The notes under the pieces are model-generated. The model was not told the DNA's origin. It searched no databases and saw only the letters and a program-made list of their open reading frames with translations. Source: CTSOIL-112 sp049291875 (GTDB taxonomy: Bacteria; Pseudomonadota; Gammaproteobacteria; Burkholderiales; Burkholderiaceae). Taken from it: a stretch of 64,000 nt of DNA. Shown here in pieces: positions 17,700-26,481 of the stretch. The stretch covers positions 186,001-250,000 of the forward strand of contig JBATQE010000004.1 of the NCBI GenBank assembly GCA_049291875.1, written 5' to 3'. Position 1 is the stretch's first letter, and each line of letters starts with the position of its first letter. The position numbers and the translations under genes were made by a program.

Positions 17700-18718
17700 C
17701 CGCTCACAATTCCATCAGCCCACGCCCCGTACCGTGGGCTGATTTACGCAACGCGCGCAATCCGCAGATGACCAGCGACGGGCAGCTGCAACACCTGCTC
17801 AGCCTCGAAGGGCTGTCACGCGACATGCTCACCCACATACTCGACACCGCCGAGTCATTCCTCTCACTGAACGACCGCGATGTGAAAAAAGTACCCCTGT
17901 TGCGCGGCAAATCGGTATTCAATATTTTTTTCGAGAACTCAACGCGCACCCGCACCACCTTTGAAATCGCGGCCAAACGCCTATCCGCCGACGTAATCAA
18001 TCTAAACATCGAAGCCTCCTCCACCAGCAAAGGCGAAACGCTGCTCGACACCATGGACAATCTCGCGGCAATGCACGCCGACATGTTTGTCGTGCGCCAC
18101 AACCAAAGCGGCGCCCCCTACCTCATGGCCGAGCACCTGAACCAACTCGGGCGCAAAGACATCCACATCATCAACGCCGGCGACGGTCGCCATTCACACC
18201 CGACGCAGGGCTTGCTCGACATGTACACCATCCGCCACTACAAAAAAGACTTCACGCAACTGCGTGTCGCCATTGTCGGCGACATCCTGCACTCGCGCGT
18301 CGCGCGCTCCAACATCCACGCGCTGACCACACTCGGCGTGCCCGAAGTGCGCGTGATCGGCCCGCAAACCTTGCTCCCAAGCGGACTGCGCGAAATGGGC
18401 GCGCACGTTTACCATGACATGAACGAAGGTCTGCGCGACGTAGATGTGGTCATCATGCTGCGCCTGCAACGCGAACGGATGCACGGCGCATTACTGCCTT
18501 CTGAGGCCGAATACTTCAAACACTACGGCCTGTCGCAAGACAAACTCAAACTCGCCCGGCCCGACTGCATCGTCATGCACCCCGGTCCGATCAATCGTGG
18601 CGTCGAAATCGCCTCTGACGTCGCCGACGGACCGCAAGCCGTGATACTGCCGCAAGTGAGCTTCGGCATAGCGATACGCATGGCCGTAATGGCGATTTTA
18701 GCAGGAGGCAAAGCATGA
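17696..18718 (+). CDS. pyrB: Aspartate carbamoyltransferase catalytic chain
   Basis: Condenses carbamoyl phosphate and aspartate in pyrimidine synthesis. The 340 residues include about 25 extra N-terminal residues compared with the E. coli chain. The carbamoyl-phosphate motif is FFENSTRTRTTFE, with NAGDGRHSHPTQGLLD and IVGDILHSRVARS further on, and the C-terminal MHPGPINRGVEI. A strong AAGGAG precedes the ATG. It overlaps pyrR and the next gene by four bases each, so the three are coupled. No pyrI is present, consistent with a PyrB plus pseudo-PyrC complex. Confidence 0.96.
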   Translation: MTAHNSISPRPVPWADLRNARNPQMTSDGQLQHLLSLEGLSRDMLTHILDTAESFLSLNDRDVKKVPLLRGKSVFNIFFENSTRTRTTFEIAAKRLSADVINLNIEASSTSKGETLLDTMDNLAAMHADMFVVRHNQSGAPYLMAEHLNQLGRKDIHIINAGDGRHSHPTQGLLDMYTIRHYKKDFTQLRVAIVGDILHSRVARSNIHALTTLGVPEVRVIGPQTLLPSGLREMGAHVYHDMNEGLRDVDVVIMLRLQRERMHGALLPSEAEYFKHYGLSQDKLKLARPDCIVMHPGPINRGVEIASDVADGPQAVILPQVSFGIAIRMAVMAILAGGKA

Positions 18719-20019
18719 GCACCGCAGCACACACCGCATTGATCATTGAAAACGCCCGATTGGTACACACCGCCGGCACACAAGCGCACACCGATGCGCA
18801 CAGCTCCACCGTCTACGTGCTGAACGGACACATCGTCGGCGTCGACCAAAAACCTGCCGACTTTCCCGAACAGGCCGAGCGCATTGACGCGCAGCACCGG
18901 CTGATGAGCTTCGCGCTGGCCGATTTGGCCGTGCGTCTGAGCGAGAAAGGCGGCAACCGCAACGACGTCATGGCCGACGTACTCCATGCCGCATTGCGCG
19001 GCGGCGTCGCCCACGTCGCCTGCCTGCCTGACGCCAACCCGATTCTGGACGAGCCACGTTTGGTCACGCAAATCAAACGCCAAGCCGAATCGCTCGATTT
19101 AGCCGAAATCTACCCGCTCGGCGCGCTCACGCAAGAACTCAAAGGCGAACAACTGGCCGAAATGGCCACACTGGTGGAGCACGGCTGCATCGCACTCAGC
19201 CAAGCCGATGAACCAATTCGCAACACACAGGTATTGCAACGCGCGCTCGCCTACGCCGCCAGTTTTGGCCTACCGGTTTGGCTGCGCGCCAACGACAGCT
19301 TTTTAGGTGGCGGCTTCGCCGCATCCGGCGCCTACGCTTCGCGTTTAGGGTTATCCGGCGTACCGGTTGCCGCCGAATCCATCGCCCTGTTCACCCTATT
19401 TGAATTATTACGCGGCATGGGTAAAAACGCACCGAAAGTCCACATCTGTCGCATCTCCAGCGCACGCGCGGTCGAACTCATCCGCGCCGCCAAAACCGAA
19501 GGACTGAACATCACCTGCGACGTCAATATGCACCACCTACACCTGATCGACTCCGACATGGGCTACTTCAACGCCCAAATGGTGTTCACCCCGCCGCTGC
19601 GCTCCGCCGCTGATCGCACCGCTCTGTGCACGGCCGTTTTGGACGGTACGATTGACGCCATCGTCTCCGATCACACCGCCGTCAACGCCGACGCGAAACA
19701 TCTGCCGGTCGGCCAAACGCAAGCAGGCGCAGTCGGCGTGCAATGGCTACTCAACAGCGTGCTGCATTTTGCCCAAGAAAATCACGCCGATGCGGCGCAC
19801 GCTTTGCGTGCCGTGGTTGCCGAACCATACGCTGTTTTGGGCTTGAATGCGCCTGAATGGGTCAATGGCGCTGCCGCCAACTTCGTGATTTTCGACGACA
19901 GCACGCATCAAACCATTAACGAATCGTACATCCAAGGCCGACACCTCAATACACCGTGGCTCGGCTACGAATTGAGCGGCACAATTACACAGGTGATTCA
20001 CCACGGGCGTATGATTTAA
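18715..20019 (+). CDS. Dihydroorotase-like protein with lost metal site (PyrC'/PyrX type)
   Basis: 434 residues related to type I dihydroorotase but lacking its metal ligands. The HxH motif of active enzymes is replaced by AVR in FALADLAVRLSEKGG. The later THVST-type His is replaced in HICRISSARA, and the usual DHAPH has become DHTAVN. The fold markers CDVNMHHLHL and the C-terminal NFVIFD remain. In Pseudomonas a comparable inactive PyrC' supports assembly of the aspartate carbamoyltransferase holoenzyme. The four-base overlap with pyrB suggests the same role. The active PyrC must be encoded elsewhere. Confidence 0.85.
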   Translation: MSTAAHTALIIENARLVHTAGTQAHTDAHSSTVYVLNGHIVGVDQKPADFPEQAERIDAQHRLMSFALADLAVRLSEKGGNRNDVMADVLHAALRGGVAHVACLPDANPILDEPRLVTQIKRQAESLDLAEIYPLGALTQELKGEQLAEMATLVEHGCIALSQADEPIRNTQVLQRALAYAASFGLPVWLRANDSFLGGGFAASGAYASRLGLSGVPVAAESIALFTLFELLRGMGKNAPKVHICRISSARAVELIRAAKTEGLNITCDVNMHHLHLIDSDMGYFNAQMVFTPPLRSAADRTALCTAVLDGTIDAIVSDHTAVNADAKHLPVGQTQAGAVGVQWLLNSVLHFAQENHADAAHALRAVVAEPYAVLGLNAPEWVNGAAANFVIFDDSTHQTINESYIQGRHLNTPWLGYELSGTITQVIHHGRMI

Positions 20020-20035
20020 CCCGCCCACCCAAACA

Positions 20036-20067
20036 AAAGCCCCGCGCATGTATATGGGCGGGGCTTT
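20036..20067 (+). terminator. Intrinsic terminator after the pyr genes
   Basis: AAAGCCCCGC (20036-20045) pairs with GCGGGGCTTT (20058-20067), a 10-bp GC-rich stem with a 12-base loop, 17 bp after the pyrC' stop. It ends in T-rich sequence. Confidence 0.85.
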
Positions 20068-20095
20068 GTTTATATCTCACTCAAACACCAATAAA

Positions 20096-20127
20096 AAACC
20101 CGCACAACGCCATGTTTTTGCGGGTTT
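20096..20127 (-). terminator. Terminator of the tRNA cluster
   Basis: AAACCCGC (20096-20103) pairs with GCGGGTTT (20120-20127). Read on the minus strand the stem is followed by a run of T, about 35 bp after the tRNA-Leu 3' end. Confidence 0.75.
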
Positions 20128-20161
20128 ATCTGTTACTTGAATGTCGCGGAGTAACTCAGCG

Positions 20162-20255
20162 TGGTGCCCGGGGCCGGAATCGAACCGGCACGCCCCTTAT
20201 TCAGGTAAGCGGCGGATTTTAAGTCCGCTGTGTCTACCAATTTCACCACCCGGGC
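20162..20255 (-). tRNA. tRNA-Leu (anticodon TAA)
   Basis: 94 nt including an encoded CCA. The acceptor GCCCGGG pairs with CCCGGGC, the anticodon loop is CTTAAAA, and the class II long variable arm and T-loop GGTTCGATTCC are clear. It is the last gene of the Gly-Cys-Leu cluster, the same order as glyW-cysT-leuZ in E. coli. Confidence 0.96.
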
Positions 20256-20263
20256 AACATTTG

Positions 20264-20337
20264 TGGAGGCGGGGGCCGGAATCGAACCGGCGTAGACGGC
20301 TTTGCAAGCCGCTGCATAACCATTTTGCTACCCCGCC
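20264..20337 (-). tRNA. tRNA-Cys (anticodon GCA)
   Basis: 74 nt with encoded CCA. The acceptor GGCGGGG pairs with CCCCGCC, the anticodon loop is CTTGCAAAG (GCA), and the T-loop is GGTTCGATTCC. It lies 8 bp upstream of tRNA-Leu, so both come from one precursor. Confidence 0.96.
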
Positions 20338-20397
20338 AATGTGACTTGGCATGTGCTTCGCATTTTAACTGATTTTAAAACGCACTGCTGGAAGAAT

Positions 20398-20431
20398 AAA
20401 GGGAAGCGGACGTATTACGTTGCTTCCCTTT
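20398..20431 (-). terminator. Hairpin between tRNA-Gly and tRNA-Cys
   Basis: AAAGGGAAGC (20398-20407) pairs perfectly with GCTTCCCTTT (20422-20431). It starts 7 bp after the tRNA-Gly 3' end. The following T content is modest, so it could be a partial terminator or an RNA processing hairpin. No convincing separate promoter for tRNA-Cys was seen. Confidence 0.55.
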
Positions 20432-20438
20432 GAAAACT

Positions 20439-20514
20439 TGGAGCGGGAAACGAGGCTCGAACTCGCGACCTCAACCTTGGCAAGGTTGCGCTCTACCAAC
20501 TGAGCTATTCCCGC
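20439..20514 (-). tRNA. tRNA-Gly (anticodon GCC)
   Basis: 76 nt with encoded CCA. The acceptor GCGGGAA pairs with TTCCCGC, the D-arm AGCTCAGTTGGTAGAGC is canonical, the anticodon loop is CTTGCCAAG, and the T-loop is AGTTCGAGCCT. It is first in the cluster, directly behind a consensus promoter. Confidence 0.97.
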
Positions 20515-20530
20515 GCTACAAGAGATTGAA

Positions 20531-20559
20531 ATTATAGGATTGATTCCAAACTCTGTCAA
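20531..20559 (-). promoter_or_regulatory. Perfect consensus sigma-70 promoter of the tRNA cluster
   Basis: On the minus strand, TTGACA (20559-20554), 17 bp, TATAAT (20536-20531). Transcription would start near 20524, about 10 bp before tRNA-Gly. Confidence 0.93.
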
Positions 20560-20715
20560 GCATATTTTTAAATTTGATGTGTATTTTTTACAAAAAATTT
20601 CATGCACAATCGGGATGATTTTGCCACACGCATGATAAGTTTTTGTTTTTATTGATTTTGTTTTGCAATGCGCTACTTTTGTCAAAAGCAATCCAATCAC
20701 ACCCTTATATAGCAC

Positions 20716-21216
20716 TTAAGCCATGCGTTTTTTCGCACTCACGGTTTTTTTCTTGGCACGTTTGACATTACCGCCTTGCGTGACGCGCTCGTTGCCTTTG
20801 ACCAGAACCTGTTTGGCTCGCGGACGCTGATGGGGAACATCTTGTTTGACGATGGTAACGCGACGCACGCCTGCGCCTTTGGTTTTGGTTCCGGTTTCGC
20901 CGAGCAAACTTTGTGCCAAGGTGGTTTTTTTCGCTGCGCTGCTTTCGGGACGGTAAATCACCAGCAGTTTGCCGATGTGTTGTACCAGCGCGCAGTTCAA
21001 TTTCTCACAAATGGCTTGCGCATAGGCGACGCGGGTTTCTTTGTCGTCGGAGAAGATACGAATTTTGATGAGCGTGTGCGCGTTTAGCGTACGCTCAATT
21101 TCGGTCATGACCGATTCGGTCAATCCGGCGTCGCCGATCATGACCAGCGGTGATAGTTCGTGTGCTTGCGCGCGTAAAGCCGAACGCTGCGCTGAAGATA
21201 AGGTTAAAATACTCAT
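20716..21216 (-). CDS. yhbY: Ribosome assembly RNA-binding protein YhbY (CRM domain)
   Basis: A CRS1-YhbY (CRM) domain protein associated with pre-50S particles. The 166 residues start with LSSAQRSALRAQAHELSPLVMIG, and the GDAGLTESVMTEIERTLNAHTLIKIRI motif follows; this is the whole E. coli-like domain (about 95 residues). The rest is a basic Lys/Arg-rich tail ending VKRAKKKTVSAKKRMA, probably RNA-binding. It is divergent from rlmE across 234 bp in which I see no clear promoter. Confidence 0.92.
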   Translation of the reverse strand: MSILTLSSAQRSALRAQAHELSPLVMIGDAGLTESVMTEIERTLNAHTLIKIRIFSDDKETRVAYAQAICEKLNCALVQHIGKLLVIYRPESSAAKKTTLAQSLLGETGTKTKGAGVRRVTIVKQDVPHQRPRAKQVLVKGNERVTQGGNVKRAKKKTVSAKKRMA

Positions 21217-21450
21217 GGTTACTTCCGATATTGATGTATGGATGTTTTGCTGCTTGTGTGATTGTTATTGTCGTGAACACAGGCGCATCATTAAATACGA
21301 AATCCGCCGCAGCAGGTGCTACGCGGCGCGTTGGGTGACATTATCGCTGAATTTGCGCCGTTTAGGCGGTTTTTTATCGGCGGATTCACACAAATGGCGC
21401 AATGGCAACCCGTTCATAGTTTTCCCTAATTTCCTCTAACGCATGGTTTT

Positions 21451-22092
21451 ATGAAGAAAAACAAATCGAACCCGTCTTGGGTACACGCCCACATCAATGA
21501 TCCTTATGTGAAAATGGCGCAGAAGGATGGTTATCGCGCGCGCGCGGCGTATAAGCTCAAGGAAATCGATGATGAGTATCATTTGATTAAAAGCGGCATG
21601 GTGGTGGTGGATTTAGGCTCCACACCGGGGAGCTGGTCGCAGGTGGTGCGTGAAAAGCTGGTACATCAGGGGCAGATGAATGGTCGTATCATCGCGCTGG
21701 ATTTGTTGGACATGGAGCCGATTGCCGGCGTGGACTTTATTCTCGGCGACTTTCGTGAGGATGAGGTGCTGGCGCAATTGCAAAATTTGGTCGGCGATGC
21801 GCGCGTAGACCTTGTTTTATCGGACATGGCACCCAATTTATCGGGTATCGCCTCGGTGGATGCGGCACGCATTGAGCATATTTCTGAGCTGGCCTTGGAT
21901 TTCGCGCAAAATCATTTGCAACCGAATGGTGCGCTGCTGATCAAAACCTTTCACGGCAGCGCGTTTGACTCGATTGTGAAGCAGTTCCGCACGATGTTTA
22001 AACAGGTACACATCCGCAAACCGAAGGCCTCGCGCGATAAATCGGCTGAGACCTATGTTTTGGGGCGCGGATTGAAAGGGTTACAGGGGTAA
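21451..22092 (+). CDS. rlmE: 23S rRNA (uridine2552-2'-O)-methyltransferase RlmE (FtsJ/RrmJ)
   Basis: Methylates the 2'-OH of U2552 in the 50S A loop. The 213 residues have the catalytic tetrad: K in RAAYKLKEID (about residue 35), D in LSDMAPN, K in LLIKTFHG and E in SAETYVLG. The SAM motif is VVDLGSTPGSWSQ. It lies upstream of ftsH, as in many proteobacteria. Confidence 0.96.
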   Translation: MKKNKSNPSWVHAHINDPYVKMAQKDGYRARAAYKLKEIDDEYHLIKSGMVVVDLGSTPGSWSQVVREKLVHQGQMNGRIIALDLLDMEPIAGVDFILGDFREDEVLAQLQNLVGDARVDLVLSDMAPNLSGIASVDAARIEHISELALDFAQNHLQPNGALLIKTFHGSAFDSIVKQFRTMFKQVHIRKPKASRDKSAETYVLGRGLKGLQG

Positions 22093-22153
22093 CAACGGCA
22101 ACGCAGTCAACCGAGAAGCCGATTTTTCTGCATGATTGAATGCGGATTTTGCC

Positions 22154-22182
22154 TTACAATGTTTTGTTATTGCTATTATAAA
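22154..22182 (+). promoter_or_regulatory. Promoter candidate for ftsH
   Basis: TTACAA (22154-22159), 17 bp, TATAAA (22177-22182), about 40 bp before the ftsH start. The -10 is good and the -35 is weak. No heat-shock (sigma-32) pair is obvious. Confidence 0.4.
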
Positions 22183-22222
22183 ATCATCATGTGCGATAAG
22201 GAATATCGCTTAGGAGTAAGAT

Positions 22223-24361
22223 TTGAAGAACAACGCTTGGACGCGCTGGTTATTTTGGGCACTGGGTTTGATGCTGGTGTGGTACACCTTTGGTCAGGTG
22301 GAGCAGTCAAACAAGGGTAAACTGCCCGAGGTGAGCTACAGTGAATTTATGACCAAGGTCAAAGCCCACGAAATCAAAGAAGTCGAAATCAAGGGCAATG
22401 AGCTGACCGCCACACCGAACGAGGGAGCGAAATTCACCTTGGTCGCGCCGAGCGACGACGCGCTGGTGGGTACGCTGCTGAGCAACAATGTCAAAGTGAC
22501 CGGTCGTCAAGTCGAAGGCGCGAGCTTCTGGCAAAACCTGCTGTTTTCGCTCTTGCCGATTTTATTACTGGTCGGACTGTGGTTTTTCATGATGCGTCAG
22601 ATGAACGGCGGTAAAAACGGCGTGATGTCGGTGGGTAAATCGAAAGCGCGTTTGCAAGACGACAGCGCGAAAAACATCAATTTCAACGACGTTGCCGGCT
22701 GTGACGAGGCCAAAGAGGAAGTGAAAGAAGTCGTGGATTTTCTCAAAGACCCGCAAAAATTCCAAAAACTCGGCGGCAATATTCCGCACGGTGTTCTGTT
22801 GGTCGGGCCTCCCGGCACAGGTAAAACTTTGCTCGCCAAAGCGATTGCGGGCGAAGCGCGCGTACCGTTTTTCAGCGTGTCCGGCTCGGACTTCGTCGAA
22901 ATGTTTGTCGGCGTGGGCGCATCGCGTGTGCGCGATATGTTTGATCAGGCGAAAAAACACGCGCCCTGTATCGTGTTCGTCGATGAGATTGACGCCGTTG
23001 GTCGCCATCGCGGTTCCGGCACGGGCGGTGGTAATGACGAGCGCGAACAGACCTTGAACCAAATGTTAGTGGAAATGGACGGTTTTGAAGGCAATTCCGG
23101 CGTGATCGTGATCGCCGCGACCAACCGCGTGGACGTGTTGGACAAAGCCTTGCTGCGTCCGGGTCGCTTTGACCGCCAAGTCTACGTCGGCCTGCCGGAC
23201 ATTCGTGGCCGCGAGCAGATTTTGAACGTACACATGCGCAAAGTACCGATCGCCAAAGACGTTGACGCCTCGGTCATCGCACGCGGCACACCGGGCTTTT
23301 CCGGTGCGGATTTGGCCAACTTGGTCAACGAAGCCGCGCTGTTTGCCGCCCGTCGCGACAAACGTCTGGTCGAAATGAAGGATTTTGAAGACGCCAAAGA
23401 TAAAATTTTCATGGGGCCGGAACGCCGCTCCACCGTCATGCGCGAGGAAGAACGCCGTGCCACCGCCTACCACGAATCCGGCCACGCGGTTGTGGCCGAA
23501 TTGTTGCCGCACGCCGATCCGGTGCACAAAGTCACCATCATGCCGCGCGGTTGGGCATTGGGCGTGACTTGGCAATTGCCGGAGTACGATAAATACTCCA
23601 AATACGCGCACAATATTCTCGAAGAAATCACGATCCTATTTGGTGGACGTGCTGCCGAGGAAGTTTTCTTAAGCGCGCGCAGCACCGGCGCATCCAATGA
23701 CTTTGAACGCGCCACCGCCTTGGCGCGCGACATGGTCGCCCGCTTCGGCATGACCGACGCGCTGGGGCCGATGGTGTATGTGGACAACGAAAACGGTCCG
23801 GGCGGCATGAGTTTCAACCGAGCAGTATCCGAGGACACTCAACAACGTGTTGATGCAGAAATTCGCCGTATTTTGGACGAACAATACGCCTTGGCCAAAC
23901 ACCTGCTCGAAGAAAACCGCGACAAGGTAGAAGCCATGACCAGCGCCCTGATGGAATGGGAAACCATCGACCGCGAACAGGTTCAAGACATCATGGCCGG
24001 TCTGCCGCCACGCGCGCCGAAACACACCGATTCCGACGCAGGCAGCAGCGATGCCAATACACCGGCGGCACAACCACACGATTCGAATGCCGAATCATCA
24101 CCGGCTGTATCGCCAACGCCCGTATTGGTTGGCGCGGCAGGTTCTGCTCATTTGACCAAATCCGCCGAGTCCGCCGAATCCACCCAAGCCGCGGCAGACT
24201 CATCAACGGACACCGACCCAGCCGAACCAAAGGATGAGCGCCCCAATACACCGCTCAATACACGCCACAATACGCACCCCCATGCGGATACAAACAATGC
24301 CTCCAACGATGCGGGCGCGCGTATGCCATCCGGCTCCGGTAACAAACCGCCTTTATTCTGA
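22223..24361 (+). CDS. ftsH: ATP-dependent zinc metalloprotease FtsH
   Basis: A membrane-anchored AAA protease that degrades misfolded membrane proteins and regulators. The 712 residues have membrane helices at about 7-25 and 105-124, a Walker A GPPGTGKT at 195-202 and Walker B VFVDEID. The second-region-of-homology arginines are in LLRPGRFDRQ, and the zinc motif HESGH is at 417-421. TTG 22223 is the start, with AGGAG six bases upstream. A disordered Ser/Asp/Pro/Thr-rich tail of about 110 residues follows the protease domain, longer than in E. coli (about 645 residues in total). Confidence 0.96.
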   Translation: MKNNAWTRWLFWALGLMLVWYTFGQVEQSNKGKLPEVSYSEFMTKVKAHEIKEVEIKGNELTATPNEGAKFTLVAPSDDALVGTLLSNNVKVTGRQVEGASFWQNLLFSLLPILLLVGLWFFMMRQMNGGKNGVMSVGKSKARLQDDSAKNINFNDVAGCDEAKEEVKEVVDFLKDPQKFQKLGGNIPHGVLLVGPPGTGKTLLAKAIAGEARVPFFSVSGSDFVEMFVGVGASRVRDMFDQAKKHAPCIVFVDEIDAVGRHRGSGTGGGNDEREQTLNQMLVEMDGFEGNSGVIVIAATNRVDVLDKALLRPGRFDRQVYVGLPDIRGREQILNVHMRKVPIAKDVDASVIARGTPGFSGADLANLVNEAALFAARRDKRLVEMKDFEDAKDKIFMGPERRSTVMREEERRATAYHESGHAVVAELLPHADPVHKVTIMPRGWALGVTWQLPEYDKYSKYAHNILEEITILFGGRAAEEVFLSARSTGASNDFERATALARDMVARFGMTDALGPMVYVDNENGPGGMSFNRAVSEDTQQRVDAEIRRILDEQYALAKHLLEENRDKVEAMTSALMEWETIDREQVQDIMAGLPPRAPKHTDSDAGSSDANTPAAQPHDSNAESSPAVSPTPVLVGAAGSAHLTKSAESAESTQAAADSSTDTDPAEPKDERPNTPLNTRHNTHPHADTNNASNDAGARMPSGSGNKPPLF

Positions 24362-24373
24362 GGCTGACCGCTC

Positions 24374-24402
24374 AAAAAAAGCCACTGCAAGGTGGCTTTT
24401 TT
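24374..24402 (+). terminator. Intrinsic terminator after ftsH
   Basis: GCCAC (24381-24385) pairs with GTGGC (24392-24396), flanked by seven A and seven T, starting 12 bp after the ftsH stop. Confidence 0.88.
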
Positions 24403-24427
24403 TGTACCGCTTCGTCACAATGTCGCC

Positions 24428-26452
24428 ATGTCCGATATTCAACCGCTTCCCCACCCTTCGACTCGTCCGCCGTCCGCGCTGAGCGCCCTGCTGTTTGATT
24501 CCGACGAGACCGATGCCCGCTGTCGCCTGTACGAGCAGGCCGAGCGTGTGTGGCTGTGTCCGGCGGACAGCGCCGCTGCCGATATTCACCACACCCTCAA
24601 CGACATCGAGCAAGCGGCGCATGGCGGCGCATTCGTCGTGTTGAGCCTGTCATTTGAGGCCTACCGCGCATTCTCCAGCGCCACACATCTACCCGAAATC
24701 ATCAAACCCCAAGTGGACGACGAGCTGCCGCGCACACCGATGTTGCAGGCGGTTGCGTTCCGTTCGCTGCGCTTATTGGATAAAAATGCGGCTTTGGCGT
24801 GGCTGGATGCGCAGGCCAATCCGCACACCCAAACGCACCTGTCCACACCGACAGCGGCAATTTCTGTGACGCAATTTCACGCCAATATCGCCGAAATACG
24901 CGAGCGCATCGCCGCCGGACAGACCTACCAAGTCAACCTCACCTTCCCGTACCGCGCACAACTACGCGCCTTTGTGCCAAATGACGAAAGTTCTGCGGCG
25001 CACCCAAACAATAACGATAGCGCGCTGTTCGCCGCCTTTGCGCAACTGGTGCGCGCGGTGAATGTGCCCTATGCTGGACTGCTGCTGTTCCCTGAAAACA
25101 GCTTGCTGTCGTTTTCGCCCGAACTATTCTTTGAGCTGGAGGGATTGCAACTGCGCACCCGCCCGATGAAAGGCACCGCGCCTCTGGGCGCAACGCCCGA
25201 AGAGACCGCGCGCATCGCCGACGCATTGGCCCATGACGAGAAAAACCGCGCCGAAAATCTGATGATTCTCGACCTGCTACGCAACGACGTCGCACGTCTG
25301 CCGCAAACCCGCGCCGTACACGTGCCCGAACGATTCCACGTTCAATCCTACGGCTCGATTTTACAGATGACCTCGACCGTGCAGGCCGAATTGCGCGCGC
25401 AGCCGTCGCTGCTGGCGCTATTCGACGCGCTGTTCCCATGCGGCTCCATCACCGGTGCGCCCAAGCACGAAACGCTGCGCATCATTCAAGGCATCGAACC
25501 CTACGCGCGCGGTGCGTACTGTGGCGCCATCGGCTACATTCAGCGCGATGCCAACGAACCAAGCCAACTGCAAATGCGTATGAATGTCGCCATTCGCACG
25601 CTGGAAACCCGCGCCACACCGATCATCGAGCCGTATGGCATAGCGCGCTGGCCGATCCAATGTTCGGTCGGCGCGGGCATCACCTATGACTCGGAGGCAG
25701 AGGCGGAGTGGCAGGAATGCGCGCTCAAAGCCCAATTCCTCGCACGCCATACCGCTCCCTTTGAGTTGATCGAAACCATGCGCTTGATTCGCGAACCCAT
25801 CGCTGCCCAGATACCGCAATGGCGCGTACCTGATGTATTTTCGAACGCACATCGCGAACGCATGATGCACAGCGCGCAGATATTGGGCTTTGCGTGGAAT
25901 GACGACGCATTTTCGGCCTGTTTGGAGCAGGCACGGCAGGAGGCGCAAACATTCGCGGCAACTGTCACCAGCGAAAACGCTCTGCGTCTGCGCATCAGTT
26001 TAAATTCGGATGGCGCATTTACCGCGCAGTTAGCGCCATTGGAAACTTGGACAAACCCCGTGCCATTTGCCATTTACCCCGAGCCGATGCCCAGCACCAA
26101 CCCCATGCTCGCGCACAAAACCAGTATGCGCGCGACGTACAACCGCGCACTGGCACAAGCCAAGGCCGAGGGACTATTTGATTATCTGTTCGTGAATGAA
26201 CGAGGTGAAATCACCGAAGGCGCACGCAGTTGTATTCTGTTGCAATTGGATGGCGCGTGGTACACACCACCACTGGCGAGCGGCGTATTGCCCAGCGTGG
26301 CGCGTACTTTGGCATTGCGCAATTCAGATAAAAAAATAAGTCAGCAAATACTGACTTTATCTGACCTACACCGTGCCGAGCAAATTCTACTCGGCAATGC
26401 GCTGTATGGCTGGCAGCCTGCGAGTGAAAACGCCGTTGCCCCCCGATCATAG
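24428..26452 (+). CDS. pabB: PabB-PabC fusion: aminodeoxychorismate synthase component I / aminodeoxychorismate lyase
   Basis: Makes p-aminobenzoate for folate: the first part converts chorismate to aminodeoxychorismate, the second releases pyruvate. It has 674 residues from ATG 24428; an upstream GTG lies inside the ftsH terminator and was dismissed. Residues about 1-440 are chorismate-binding, with QTYQVNLTF, RPMKGTAPLG, and the signature FPCGSITGAPKHETLRII. Residues about 450-674 are a class IV PLP domain, with AHKTSMRATYNRAL holding the likely PLP lysine, NERGEITEGARSCI, and LASGVLPSVAR. The fusion form is common in bacteria. The glutaminase PabA is not in the window. Confidence 0.92.
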   Translation: MSDIQPLPHPSTRPPSALSALLFDSDETDARCRLYEQAERVWLCPADSAAADIHHTLNDIEQAAHGGAFVVLSLSFEAYRAFSSATHLPEIIKPQVDDELPRTPMLQAVAFRSLRLLDKNAALAWLDAQANPHTQTHLSTPTAAISVTQFHANIAEIRERIAAGQTYQVNLTFPYRAQLRAFVPNDESSAAHPNNNDSALFAAFAQLVRAVNVPYAGLLLFPENSLLSFSPELFFELEGLQLRTRPMKGTAPLGATPEETARIADALAHDEKNRAENLMILDLLRNDVARLPQTRAVHVPERFHVQSYGSILQMTSTVQAELRAQPSLLALFDALFPCGSITGAPKHETLRIIQGIEPYARGAYCGAIGYIQRDANEPSQLQMRMNVAIRTLETRATPIIEPYGIARWPIQCSVGAGITYDSEAEAEWQECALKAQFLARHTAPFELIETMRLIREPIAAQIPQWRVPDVFSNAHRERMMHSAQILGFAWNDDAFSACLEQARQEAQTFAATVTSENALRLRISLNSDGAFTAQLAPLETWTNPVPFAIYPEPMPSTNPMLAHKTSMRATYNRALAQAKAEGLFDYLFVNERGEITEGARSCILLQLDGAWYTPPLASGVLPSVARTLALRNSDKKISQQILTLSDLHRAEQILLGNALYGWQPASENAVAPRS

Positions 26453-26481
26453 GCAAGCAAACGACGCCATAAAACGAAAAA

